Origin: Ignavibacteriales bacterium
Lineage (GTDB): Bacteria; Bacteroidota; Ignavibacteria; Ignavibacteriales; Ignavibacteriaceae
NCBI GenBank assembly: GCA_027349615.1
Contig: DAIEML010000057.1
Span: forward strand, 1-11,362
Direction of reading: 5' to 3'
DNA: 11,362 nucleotides
Part shown: piece by piece, positions 1 to 7,262 of the stretch
Layout of the letters: each line of letters begins with the position of its first letter
How positions within the stretch are numbered: position 1 is the stretch's first letter
The notes under the pieces: model-generated
What the model saw: only the letters and a program-made list of their open reading frames with translations
Told to the model about the DNA's origin: nothing
Database searches by the model: none
Position numbers and translations under genes: made by a program

Positions 1-1420
1 AAAAGGCGCTAGAAGTAATTTGATTGCTAAGCTTACTAAAATCATATCTAACACCGAAAGTTGCAGAAAGAGGGAAAGAGAATTTATAATCTGCTTGAGA
101 ATAAATACCAAATCCGTAAGCACTTTGATCATTAAAAATATTTGAAGTGACTTTATCGCTGGTTCCTTCAATTCCAGAAACTAAAGTTAAATTTTCATTT
201 AAGATTGCAGTTGTTTGGAGTTCAAGTCTGTAAAGATTTGAAAGAGAGTAATTATGAGAAGCGGTTTGATCACTCCAGTCAGATCGATAATAACTTCCTC
301 TAATATTCATAAATAATTTATCGCTTAAAATATTTTTATATACTGCACCAAACATATATCTGTTAGAAGTGACTCTTTCACCCTGATCTGCATCAGGAGG
401 AATTAAAGCATCTCTTGAATCCTTCCAGTAAATAAAATTGCCATGATCTTGATTAAGAGAGTTTATCAAAAACATTAATGATGAAGAGTTAGTAAAGTTA
501 TACATCCCTTTGAAGAAGCCGATGTATCTTGTGTAAAATCCGCTTTGCTCATAGCTCATATCGGAAAGACGTGTTAACGAAACTGAATAGCCAAAATCTT
601 TTACTTTATCAGAATGCGCGATTGCTAATCCGCTAAAAGTTCTAATTTCATTTGACCATTTCCATTCGCTGTAAGCCGGGTTATCATAAGCGCCGATACT
701 TGTTTTAACATAAGTAACCGGTTTTGAAGTTATGTCTTTAGTAATAACGTTTACAACTCCGCCAATTGCCGAAGAGCCGTACAAGGAACTTGCCGCACCT
801 TTTATTATTTCAACTCTTTCAATTTCCGGAACCGGAATAATTTCCCAAATAATTTCGCCTGTGTCACCAGTGTAATATGGAATACCGTCAATCTCCAGCA
901 AAACTCTTGTACCAGCTCCTCTGCTATATCCGCTCGATCCTCGAATGCTGATTTGATCATCAACCATATTAACTCCGGGTACGAATCTCATTGCATCCTG
1001 AAGATCATTTATATCTTTCTTATTAATTTCACCCGAGTTAATAACATCAGCGCTGACAGGAAGTTCAGAAATCTTCTGTGCATACTTGCTTGCTGTAACC
1101 ACGACTTGCTGAGATTCAATGGCTTGCTGTGAAAGAACAACATTTATAATTAAAGATTCATCTCTTAATTGTTGATTTAATATTCTGCTAGTTTTATAAC
1201 CTATACAAGAAAATTCGATATTATAATTTCCTGGTTTAAGGTTTTTGATAGAAAATTTTCCTTGAGCATTTGAAACTGTTCCGAGTTTAGTTCCGCTTAA
1301 TGAAACATTAACTCCCGGAATTGGGGCACCGGAAGTATCTTTTATAGTTCCGCTGAAGCTCAAATTTTGTGAAAAGATTTGAGCGGTAGAGATAATCAAT
1401 ATCAGAAGTATTTTTTTCAA
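1..1420 (-). CDS. TonB-dependent outer-membrane receptor, C-terminus cut by window edge
   Basis: This is an outer-membrane gated channel for TonB-energised uptake of a scarce ligand; the substrate cannot be told from the sequence. The frame is open from a TTG at 1420 to base 1, giving 473 codons with no stop. An in-frame TAA lies directly before the TTG, and the codons after it encode a good signal peptide (KKILLILII, then STAQIFSQ), so TTG is the likely start. Residues about 21-100 form a carboxypeptidase-regulatory-like beta domain. VVVTA at 106-110 resembles a TonB box. The plug follows (about 113-228), with a typical end at EIERVEIIKGAASSLYGSSA and GGVVNVITK. Barrel strands begin near 235. 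Family members usually have 650-800 or more residues, so the end of the barrel is missing here. It lies 51 bases behind a lipoprotein gene on the same strand, probably co-transcribed. The family call is secure. Confidence 0.93.
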   Translation of the reverse strand, partial: MKKILLILIISTAQIFSQNLSFSGTIKDTSGAPIPGVNVSLSGTKLGTVSNAQGKFSIKNLKPGNYNIEFSCIGYKTSRILNQQLRDESLIINVVLSQQAIESQQVVVTASKYAQKISELPVSADVINSGEINKKDINDLQDAMRFVPGVNMVDDQISIRGSSGYSRGAGTRVLLEIDGIPYYTGDTGEIIWEIIPVPEIERVEIIKGAASSLYGSSAIGGVVNVITKDITSKPVTYVKTSIGAYDNPAYSEWKWSNEIRTFSGLAIAHSDKVKDFGYSVSLTRLSDMSYEQSGFYTRYIGFFKGMYNFTNSSSLMFLINSLNQDHGNFIYWKDSRDALIPPDADQGERVTSNRYMFGAVYKNILSDKLFMNIRGSYYRSDWSDQTASHNYSLSNLYRLELQTTAILNENLTLVSGIEGTSDKVTSNIFNDQSAYGFGIYSQADYKFSFPLSATFGVRYDFSKLSNQITSSAF

Positions 1421-1471
1421 TTACTAATTTTGAATATTATAATTATAAAAATTTATTGATGTTCATTTTAT

Positions 1472-1993
1472 TTAGTTTCCTCCAGGAGGCTGCGGAGGAG
1501 GATTATTGAAATTGCATTCAATATTAATATTTCCAACAAGTGTGTTATTAGGAATATTTAACGCACCTGGTTTTGTTGTATCATTATTGGCGTAGTAAAC
1601 ACCAACAACTTTCCAGTCGTTTCTATTTACAGTTAAGTTTGGATTTTTTGATTGAGCAACAGCGATGTATGAATAGCTTCCCGCAGTTATTGGAATAAAT
1701 CCGGTATCTACAAGTGTGGAATAATTATAAACACTAGTTCCAGTTGGAATTGGATGACCAATGTAACCAACATTTAAAACATTAAAAGATTCGGGTGAAG
1801 AAAGCGGTTCTTTAAAAACGACTAGTAATGTCCATTTTACGCTGTCCGGCCATGTTCCGACAAAAGTAATAGTTCCGCTAAAGCCGGCAGTTTGATTTTC
1901 TTCTTCAACTGTTGCCGGAGCAATTCCTTTGTCACAGCTAACAAGCAAAACTAACTGAAGAAATATTAAAAGATATTTATATAGAATTTTCAT
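1472..1993 (-). CDS. small outer-membrane or periplasmic lipoprotein, function unknown
   Basis: This 173-residue protein is not recognised. It starts MKILYKYLLIFLQLVLLVSC: a short basic end, a hydrophobic stretch and a lipobox (LVSC) with the acylated cysteine at residue 20, so a membrane-anchored lipoprotein is likely. An in-frame GTG 13 codons upstream (2032) would place a polar stretch before the signal sequence, so the ATG at 1993 is preferred. The mature part is beta-rich, with many Gly, Thr, Asn and aromatic residues (FSGTITFVGTWP, DWKVVGVYYANND). It ends in a Pro/Gly-rich tail, PPPQPPGGN. No catalytic motif is visible. It sits just upstream of the TonB receptor on the same strand, which suggests a surface accessory or ligand-binding partner; this is inferred only from position. 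It is shorter than SusD-family proteins and does not resemble them. Confidence 0.8.
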   Translation of the reverse strand: MKILYKYLLIFLQLVLLVSCDKGIAPATVEEENQTAGFSGTITFVGTWPDSVKWTLLVVFKEPLSSPESFNVLNVGYIGHPIPTGTSVYNYSTLVDTGFIPITAGSYSYIAVAQSKNPNLTVNRNDWKVVGVYYANNDTTKPGALNIPNNTLVGNINIECNFNNPPPQPPGGN

Positions 1994-1997
1994 TGGA

Positions 1998-2028
1998 AAA
2001 ATATAAAGCGCATCAATATGATTTACAA
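1998..2028 (-). promoter_or_regulatory. possible Bacteroidota-type promoter abutting the lipoprotein start
   Basis: Reading the minus strand, TTG (2028-2026) is followed after 20 bases by TATATTTT (2005-1998). This matches the Bacteroidota TTG / TAnnTTTG pattern at seven of eight -7 positions, with suitable spacing. The ATG at 1993 begins only four bases later, and no Shine-Dalgarno sequence is present, so transcription from here would give a nearly leaderless mRNA. In AT-rich DNA such a match can arise by chance. Confidence 0.22.
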
Positions 2029-2032
2029 ACAC

Positions 2033-2282
2033 TTTGAATAGAAATATTGGATGTTATTAGGGATATTGCATGCATTCTAAGATTTATACTATAATGATTA
2101 CCAAAACATATATTTAGATAATCAAAGAGTATACTTTAGGTAAAAGGGAAAAATATAATAATATAGAAAGAGAGAGCCAGGTGAAGGCCATTTACAGTAT
2201 ATTCAGAGTATATTCAGAGTGAATTCAGAGCCTATTCAGATTTATACATGTTAAAATTTAAATTTGCTCAAATAAAGAACAT
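2033..2282. other. intergenic gap between lipoprotein and purM genes
   Basis: Apart from the tandem repeats, this 250-base stretch holds no credible coding frame. It contains an 8-bp palindrome TGCATGCA at 2067-2074 and a short less AT-rich patch near 2175-2190. No U-tract hairpin that could end purM is visible, so purM transcription may run on toward the lipoprotein gene on the same strand. Confidence 0.6.
2196..2239. repeat. four tandem 11-bp repeats between lipoprotein and purM genes
   Basis: Four head-to-tail 11-base units occupy this stretch: AGTATATTCAG, AGTATATTCAG, AGTGAATTCAG and AGCCTATTCAG. The last six bases of each are ATTCAG and the first two are AG; the variation falls in the middle. 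On the minus strand each unit reads CTGAAT plus five variable bases, pointing toward the lipoprotein/receptor pair about 200 bases away. An 11-bp period is about one helical turn and is the spacing of direct-repeat half-sites bound by OmpR/PhoB-family response regulators. The regulatory role is inference; the repeat itself is plain. Confidence 0.85.
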
Positions 2283-3278
2283 TTAGATTACTTCTCCAAT
2301 GATAATCGCTTTTTCACCAACTTCGTTCGCAAGCTTTATTGCTGATTGAACATCATTCTGATCAACCACTGCGATTAAACCAATTCCAATATTGAAGACT
2401 TTTCTCATTTCATCATCACTAATATTTCCGGTTGATTGAATGAGCTTAAATAATGCCGGAACTTCCCATGCCTTCCAATTGATATTTAGTTTTCTGCCTT
2501 CAGGAAGAATTCTATTTGTATTCCCAACGATTCCACCGCCGGTAATATGAGAAAGCCCTTTCAAATTTAAATTTTCTTTTAGGTGAGTAATCAATTTCAA
2601 ATAAGATTTGTGGATTCTCAGCAATTCTTCACCGAGGGGAAATTCCAGGTCTGGAAATTTTTCTGTTAGCTTATATTTATCAATAAGAATTTTACGAGCG
2701 AGAGAATATCCATTAGTATGAAGTCCATTTGACGCAAAACCTAAAAGCACATTTCCTTTAGAAATATTTTTCCCATTAATAACTTTTTCTTTATCTACAA
2801 TTCCAACAATAGTTCCAGACATATCATATTCATTTTCAGAATAAAGGCCCGGCATTTCAGCAGTTTCACCGCCAATTAAAGCACAATCGTTTTGTTTACA
2901 CGCAATTGAAAAACCTTCAATTATTTTTGCGGCTTTATCCGGAATTAATTTTCCAAAGGCTAAATAATCTAAGAAATAAATCGGCTTAGCACCGCAAACT
3001 GCAATATCATTTACACAATGGTTAACCAAATCTTGTCCAACAGATTTATGTTCATCCATAGCAAAAGCAATTTTCAGTTTAGTTCCAACGCCATCAACAC
3101 TTGAAACTAAAACGGGGTTTTTATAACCTGCAAGATCAAGTTCATAAAATGCACCAAACAATCCAATATCCGAAATAACATTCTTATTAAACGTAGATTT
3201 TGCAAACGACTTTATTCTTCTAACAGTTTCGTCGCCAGCCTCAATATCAACCCCAGCAGATTTATATGTGTTATCCAA
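2283..3278 (-). CDS. purM: phosphoribosylformylglycinamidine cyclo-ligase (AIR synthase)
   Basis: This cytosolic enzyme of de novo purine synthesis closes FGAM to 5-aminoimidazole ribonucleotide using ATP. The 331 residues are close to the usual length (345 in E. coli) and carry the family motifs in order: YKSAGVDIEAG (5-15), DGVGTK (62-67), VNDIAVCGAKPIYFLDYLAFGK (88 onward), GGETAEMPG (136-144), SNGLHTNGYS (183-192) and HITGGG (244-249). The start is a TTG at 3278; AGGA lies six bases before it and the N-terminus then lines up with known PurM proteins. No ATG is available in frame nearby. No other pur gene is in the window; it stands alone beside the receptor pair. The identification is secure; only the exact start codon could be argued. 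Confidence 0.97.
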   Translation of the reverse strand: MDNTYKSAGVDIEAGDETVRRIKSFAKSTFNKNVISDIGLFGAFYELDLAGYKNPVLVSSVDGVGTKLKIAFAMDEHKSVGQDLVNHCVNDIAVCGAKPIYFLDYLAFGKLIPDKAAKIIEGFSIACKQNDCALIGGETAEMPGLYSENEYDMSGTIVGIVDKEKVINGKNISKGNVLLGFASNGLHTNGYSLARKILIDKYKLTEKFPDLEFPLGEELLRIHKSYLKLITHLKENLNLKGLSHITGGGIVGNTNRILPEGRKLNINWKAWEVPALFKLIQSTGNISDDEMRKVFNIGIGLIAVVDQNDVQSAIKLANEVGEKAIIIGEVI

Positions 3279-3749
3279 TCCGAATCCTATTTTTATATTA
3301 AAAAGATTAAAGCAAATTTTAATTTAAAATTTACGATTAAAGTTAAACTGAAACAAAGTGTAAAAATGATAATCGGATTATTAATTTTTGAAATGAATAA
3401 AGATTTTAATTAAAGATGAGTAATAATATCTATTAAAGATTAATAATTAAATTATAAAAGAAGTTATAACAATAATTAATCTTTTAAATTTTTGACTTTG
3501 AATAAACATAATTTGAAAGAATTAAAAAATATTTCTATTTGTTTAACTATATTCTGATTATTTATTCTACATGAGAATTGATTTATCTCATCTCTGAAAA
3601 ACCACAGCACAATATTTCTTACAAAAAGGAAATAATCTAATTTTATTTTAAAAAAAGTAAGTTGAATTAGGAAAACAAATCAATAATTTCTACGGTACAT
3701 AATTTGTTTAATAACGCCGAATTCAATTTAATTAATTAACGGGGATTCT
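3279..3749. other. AT-rich divergent intergenic region before purM and the cytochrome gene
   Basis: This 471-base stretch separates genes transcribed away from each other and must hold promoters for both. No credible coding frame is seen. Visible items are an inverted repeat ATGAGA / TCTCAT (3571-3591) and a repeated ACATAATTTG at 3506-3515 and 3697-3706. Neither strand shows a clean TTG / TAnnTTTG promoter or a well-spaced -35/-10 pair. The cytochrome ATG is preceded by the G-rich patch CGGGGA at a workable distance. Confidence 0.55.
3571..3591. repeat. inverted repeat ATGAGA-N9-TCTCAT upstream of the cytochrome gene
   Basis: Two perfect 6-base arms are separated by nine bases, about 160 bases before the cytochrome start. 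The loop contains TTGAT, which with the following bases forms a poor FNR-like site (TTGAT-N4-CTCAT; the second half matches ATCAA at three of five). It could be an operator or a chance palindrome. Confidence 0.3.
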
Positions 3750-6146
3750 ATGAACAAATTAAAATTACTAATTTCCCTTTTAATGGGAATTTTGGCTCTT
3801 CAGTCGCTGACATTAACATCAGCGCAAACTGCAAAGATATTAAGAGTTGCAATGACACCACGAATGGTTGGCACTTCAGCACCGGGAACAAATCCGGTAT
3901 ATAGTGGCGAATTAGTCGTGGCAAAAGGCATGAAAGTATATCTTGCAGCAGATACCACTGGTGGAGTTAATACTTTTTCATGGAGTATAACAACACCAAC
4001 TGGATCAACAACTACATTAAGCAGTACAAGTACTCAAAATGTTACCTTCGTGCCAGATATGACAGGATCATTTATGGTTAGCCTAACGGTTGGAAGCACT
4101 ACAGATATTGATACTTTTACTGTTGGAACTTACATTGGTGTCAGCGGCGGTACAGGATATAAATGCGCATTATGCCATGGTTCATTTTCAACACAACCAG
4201 GTTATGCACAATTTTCTGGATGGCAGCAAACACCACATGCTAAAATTTTCCAGCAAGGAGTCACAGGTCAGTTGGAAACAGCGAATGTGAACAATATGTT
4301 GATGGGAACTTACTCAAGCAACTGCTGGAAATGCCATACAACCGGATGGGACCAAACCGCTAACAACGGAAACTTTGGATATCTTAGCCATCAAAGTGGA
4401 TTTGATACAACCTGGAACAAAACCTACACAAAATCCGGAAGCAGTTATTTGATTCCGACAAATGATCAAACAGCTTGGAATCTTCTAACAACAAATCCTA
4501 CATACAGCAATGCAGCTCCAGTAGCAAGTATTAGTTGTGAAAGCTGCCATGGACCGGGATCTGAACACGTAAGTACCTTAGATCCAAGCAAGATTAATAT
4601 GAATCTTGATGCTGGTATTTGTTTACAATGCCATGATGCACCAACGCACCATACAATTGGAACATATTACGAAGCATCTGTTCATGCTCAACTTCCAAAT
4701 GGAGCTCATACAGCTCAAACAGGATGTTTCCCATGCCATAGCGGCGGTGGATACTTTAAGTACATCAAAAATCAATCTAATCCAGGATGGACAAATGCAG
4801 ACGGCAATATTCCAATTTCTTGCGCAACTTGCCATGACCCGCACGTTGCAACTAATTTTGGACTACGCATAGCAACAAACATTACTCTCCAAAATGGTTT
4901 CCAGGTAGCTGGTGGTGGTAATGGCCAAATTTGTATGAGATGCCATCAAGCTCGTTCAAATGGGAATACTGTTATTACCAATGTAGCCCCATATTATGGA
5001 TTCAAAGATCGATTTGGACCACATCATGGACCACAATCTGATATGTACTGGGGACAGAATGCATATCAATTTGGTGATTCTACAATTACCGGTTTAATGA
5101 CACATGGTTCAGTTCAAGATGCTTGCGTTACCTGCCACATGGCTAACATAGGAACTGGTAACAGCCCAAGCCACCAATGGAGTATGACCGATACAACTGG
5201 CGGTACACCACATGATTTAGTTGGCGGTTGCATTCCATGCCATGGTAATATTACTTCATTTGATGATATTAAAGCCAGCTCTGATTGGAATGGCAATGGT
5301 AAAATCGAAGGAGTACAAACAGAAATACAAGGAATGTTAGATACTTTGGCTTCCTTGCTTCCACAAGATTCACAAGCTGGAGGAGTTGTTTCTCGTACTT
5401 ATGATTCTTTGTTAGTAAAAAGTAGACCAGCTGTAATCAAGGGTATTTACACTTATTATTTTGTTTCTGAAGACAAGAGTATGGGTGTTCATAATGCAAA
5501 ATATACAGTTGCATTGTTACAAAAAGCTCTTTCAAATCTTGGTTGGGTTGTTCCTGTTGAATTAACTTCGTTTAATGCAACAACAAATAATAGTCAAGTC
5601 AATCTAAGTTGGCAGACTGTTACCGAAACAAACAACAAAGGATTTGAGATTCAGAAGAAATTGGATAATGCATGGGTTACCGTTGGTTTCGTTAGCGGTA
5701 AAGTAAACTCAACTAGCATTACACAATATAAATATATTGATAAATTGAATGATGCAGTAAGCGGTAAACTTACTTATCGATTAAGACAAATCGATCTTAA
5801 CGGTACAACACATTATTCAAAAGAAGTTGAAGTGACTGTAACTGGCGGTCCTAATACATACACGTTGTATCAGAACTATCCAAATCCATTCAACCCTTCA
5901 ACAACGATTAAAATCTACTTACCATTTGAAAGTAATGTAAAAGTAGTAATTTATAATATTACCGGAGCTGAAGTAAAAGTTTTGGTTAACTCTGTTCAAT
6001 CATCTGGCTCACATTCATTTACATTGAACACTGCTGAATCAGGACTTAACTTATCATCTGGAGTTTATTTCTATTCAATTGAAGCTACTTCATTGGATGG
6101 ATCGCATTCATTCAGAGAAACTAAGAAAATGATTCTCATGAAATAA
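3750..6146 (+). CDS. secreted nine-heme cytochrome c with PKD-like domain and type IX sorting tail
   Basis: This is probably an exported electron-transfer protein displayed at the cell surface. It has a signal peptide (about 1-26, ending TSAQ) and a PKD/Ig-like beta domain (about 45-128). Nine CXXCH heme c sites follow, with first cysteines at residues 139, 192, 263, 291, 326, 358, 395, 459 and 494. Extra histidines (HHTIG at 300-304, GPHHGP at 423-428, SPSHQW at 472-477) could be distal ligands. Residues 512-523 (DWNGNGKIEGVQ) resemble an EF-hand loop. Residues about 600-698 look fibronectin-like, and about 705-798 is a type IX sorting domain beginning YQNYPNPFNPSTT. The heme part recalls cytochrome c554-type multiheme proteins, but the exact subfamily and partner are unknown. 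A possible job is extracellular or interspecies electron transfer; an enzymatic role is not excluded. An intrinsic terminator closes the gene. Confidence 0.92.
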   Translation: MNKLKLLISLLMGILALQSLTLTSAQTAKILRVAMTPRMVGTSAPGTNPVYSGELVVAKGMKVYLAADTTGGVNTFSWSITTPTGSTTTLSSTSTQNVTFVPDMTGSFMVSLTVGSTTDIDTFTVGTYIGVSGGTGYKCALCHGSFSTQPGYAQFSGWQQTPHAKIFQQGVTGQLETANVNNMLMGTYSSNCWKCHTTGWDQTANNGNFGYLSHQSGFDTTWNKTYTKSGSSYLIPTNDQTAWNLLTTNPTYSNAAPVASISCESCHGPGSEHVSTLDPSKINMNLDAGICLQCHDAPTHHTIGTYYEASVHAQLPNGAHTAQTGCFPCHSGGGYFKYIKNQSNPGWTNADGNIPISCATCHDPHVATNFGLRIATNITLQNGFQVAGGGNGQICMRCHQARSNGNTVITNVAPYYGFKDRFGPHHGPQSDMYWGQNAYQFGDSTITGLMTHGSVQDACVTCHMANIGTGNSPSHQWSMTDTTGGTPHDLVGGCIPCHGNITSFDDIKASSDWNGNGKIEGVQTEIQGMLDTLASLLPQDSQAGGVVSRTYDSLLVKSRPAVIKGIYTYYFVSEDKSMGVHNAKYTVALLQKALSNLGWVVPVELTSFNATTNNSQVNLSWQTVTETNNKGFEIQKKLDNAWVTVGFVSGKVNSTSITQYKYIDKLNDAVSGKLTYRLRQIDLNGTTHYSKEVEVTVTGGPNTYTLYQNYPNPFNPSTTIKIYLPFESNVKVVIYNITGAEVKVLVNSVQSSGSHSFTLNTAESGLNLSSGVYFYSIEATSLDGSHSFRETKKMILMK

Positions 6147-6168
6147 TTCGTGTTATTTACTTTCATTT

Positions 6169-6204
6169 AACCCGGTTGTGCTTACGGCGTAACCGGGTTT
6201 TTTT
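6169..6204 (+). terminator. intrinsic terminator of the cytochrome gene
   Basis: The arms AACCCGGTT (6169-6177) and AACCGGGTT (6191-6199) are perfectly complementary. Pairing can continue inward through G-U and G-C pairs to a tiny loop near 6183-6185. The 3' arm runs into seven T (6198-6204). It lies 22 bases after the cytochrome stop and separates that gene from the BON-domain gene. Confidence 0.93.
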
Positions 6205-6435
6205 ATAATTTAATTCTAACTCTTCCAATTTATCCATTTAGATTTTTCAAATAATTGCAACATTTCAATATGTTTTATCGCTTAAACATTTCATCTAATT
6301 TTTATGCTTGAGATTACATGTTTAAAAGATTAATTCAACTTAACAGTAAGTTCAATCGTCTAATAAATTGATTTTGAAAAATGAATTTTGAATGAATTGA
6401 AATTTAGAATTGAGTAATTATTTAAAGGTGAATCT

Positions 6436-7194
6436 ATGAAACCGAAACACAAAAATATTATATCAAATATTATTTATTTCTTTTTAATATCCGGATTTAT
6501 TTTTACTCCATTATATGCTCAAAGCTTATCTACAAAATCTAAATCTAAAAACATAAAAATTTTTATTGAATATAAACTAGCTAAAGATAAACTTCTTGAT
6601 AACAATAATATTGAAATAAATATAAGCGATAAAACCGTAACCCTATCTGGTTCAGTACAATCTATTAGTGAACGCAACGAAGCATTAAAAGATGCTAAAA
6701 ACGAAGCGCAAGGATATAATATTTCCAATGAATTGAAAATAACTGAAACAAAAATTACTTCTGAAGAAATTGTAAAAAATGTTTTAGATAGAATCCGCAA
6801 TAATGCTTTTTATGGAATTTTTGATTGGGTAGATGCATCTGATTCGAATGGGGTGGTTTATCTAACCGGTTGGGTACACGTGCCGTGGTATAAAGAATGG
6901 TTTCAAAAGGAAGTTGAAAAAGTTGCCGGCGTTCAAGAAATAAAAAACGAAATTCACTATACTTTTGGACCTGGAGAAGTTGGTTATCGTGCAGCTAGAT
7001 TAATTTACAGCGATCCTAGTTATGAAGGGATGCAATATATGGCTAATCCACCAATCCATATAATTGTGAACAACGGTTCAATTATTTTAGAAGGAAAAGC
7101 TCGTTCGGATTCTGAAAGCGGCTGGATTGAAACCCTTTTAAAATTCAATACAAATGCCTTTGATGTTAGAAATAATCTTGCTGTAAAAAGTTAG
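6436..7194 (+). CDS. exported protein with three BON domains
   Basis: The 252-residue product begins with a signal peptide (basic start, hydrophobic stretch about 8-26, likely cut after LYAQ near residue 29). Three BON-like modules follow, at about 41-106, 108-176 and 184-250. Each ends in the typical beta-turn pattern: VTLSGSVQS (68-76), VVYLTGWVHVP (140-150) and SIILEGKARSD (215-225). BON domains occur in periplasmic proteins such as OsmY and are thought to bind phospholipid or other envelope surfaces. The third module is divergent and separated by a GYRAARLIYSDPSYEGMQ linker. AAAGGTG before the ATG serves as ribosome binding site. The gene is downstream of the cytochrome but cut off by its terminator, so it likely has its own promoter. 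The role is probably envelope maintenance or stress; no partner is evident. Confidence 0.8.
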   Translation: MKPKHKNIISNIIYFFLISGFIFTPLYAQSLSTKSKSKNIKIFIEYKLAKDKLLDNNNIEINISDKTVTLSGSVQSISERNEALKDAKNEAQGYNISNELKITETKITSEEIVKNVLDRIRNNAFYGIFDWVDASDSNGVVYLTGWVHVPWYKEWFQKEVEKVAGVQEIKNEIHYTFGPGEVGYRAARLIYSDPSYEGMQYMANPPIHIIVNNGSIILEGKARSDSESGWIETLLKFNTNAFDVRNNLAVKS

Positions 7195-7203
7195 ATTAAA
7201 TTC

Positions 7204-7262
7204 GCTGCAGAGGTTCTTATTTGAAAATCTGAAATATGAAAAAAAATAAGAATCTCTACAGC
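7204..7262 (+). repeat. long imperfect hairpin after the BON-domain gene
   Basis: Arms of 19 bases (7204-7222 and 7244-7262) pair at 17 Watson-Crick positions plus one G-U, with one C-A mismatch and a 21-base A-rich loop. It begins 9 bases after the BON stop codon. No T-run follows, so it is not a standard intrinsic terminator. It may protect the 3' end of the transcript or be part of a small RNA. Confidence 0.75.

Noticed and set aside
2175..2190. Less AT-rich patch with GCC/GGC complementarity upstream of the lipoprotein/receptor pair, considered as part of a cobalamin riboswitch
   Set aside because: Only three to four pairs form and no B12-box consensus or surrounding multi-stem structure is present on either strand.
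2196..2239. Short repeats considered as a CRISPR array
   Set aside because: Units are 11 bases with no spacers between them and no cas genes nearby; it is a direct tandem repeat.
3506..3706. Repeated ACATAATTTG considered as two promoter -7 elements for the cytochrome gene
   Set aside because: The spacing inside the element differs from TAnnTTTG and no TTG lies at the right distance; in AT-rich DNA a 10-base repeat may be chance.
4090..5296. Several open frames on both strands inside the cytochrome gene
   Set aside because: They overlap a long gene with nine heme motifs and clear domains; their translations show no family motifs or ribosome binding sites.
6519..6800. Minus-strand open frame of 93 codons inside the BON-domain gene
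   Set aside because: It is antisense to a gene with a signal peptide and conserved BON patterns, and its own product shows only composition-driven hydrophobicity.
7204..7262. Hairpin considered as an intrinsic terminator
   Set aside because: No T-run follows the 3' arm, so it was listed as a structured repeat instead.
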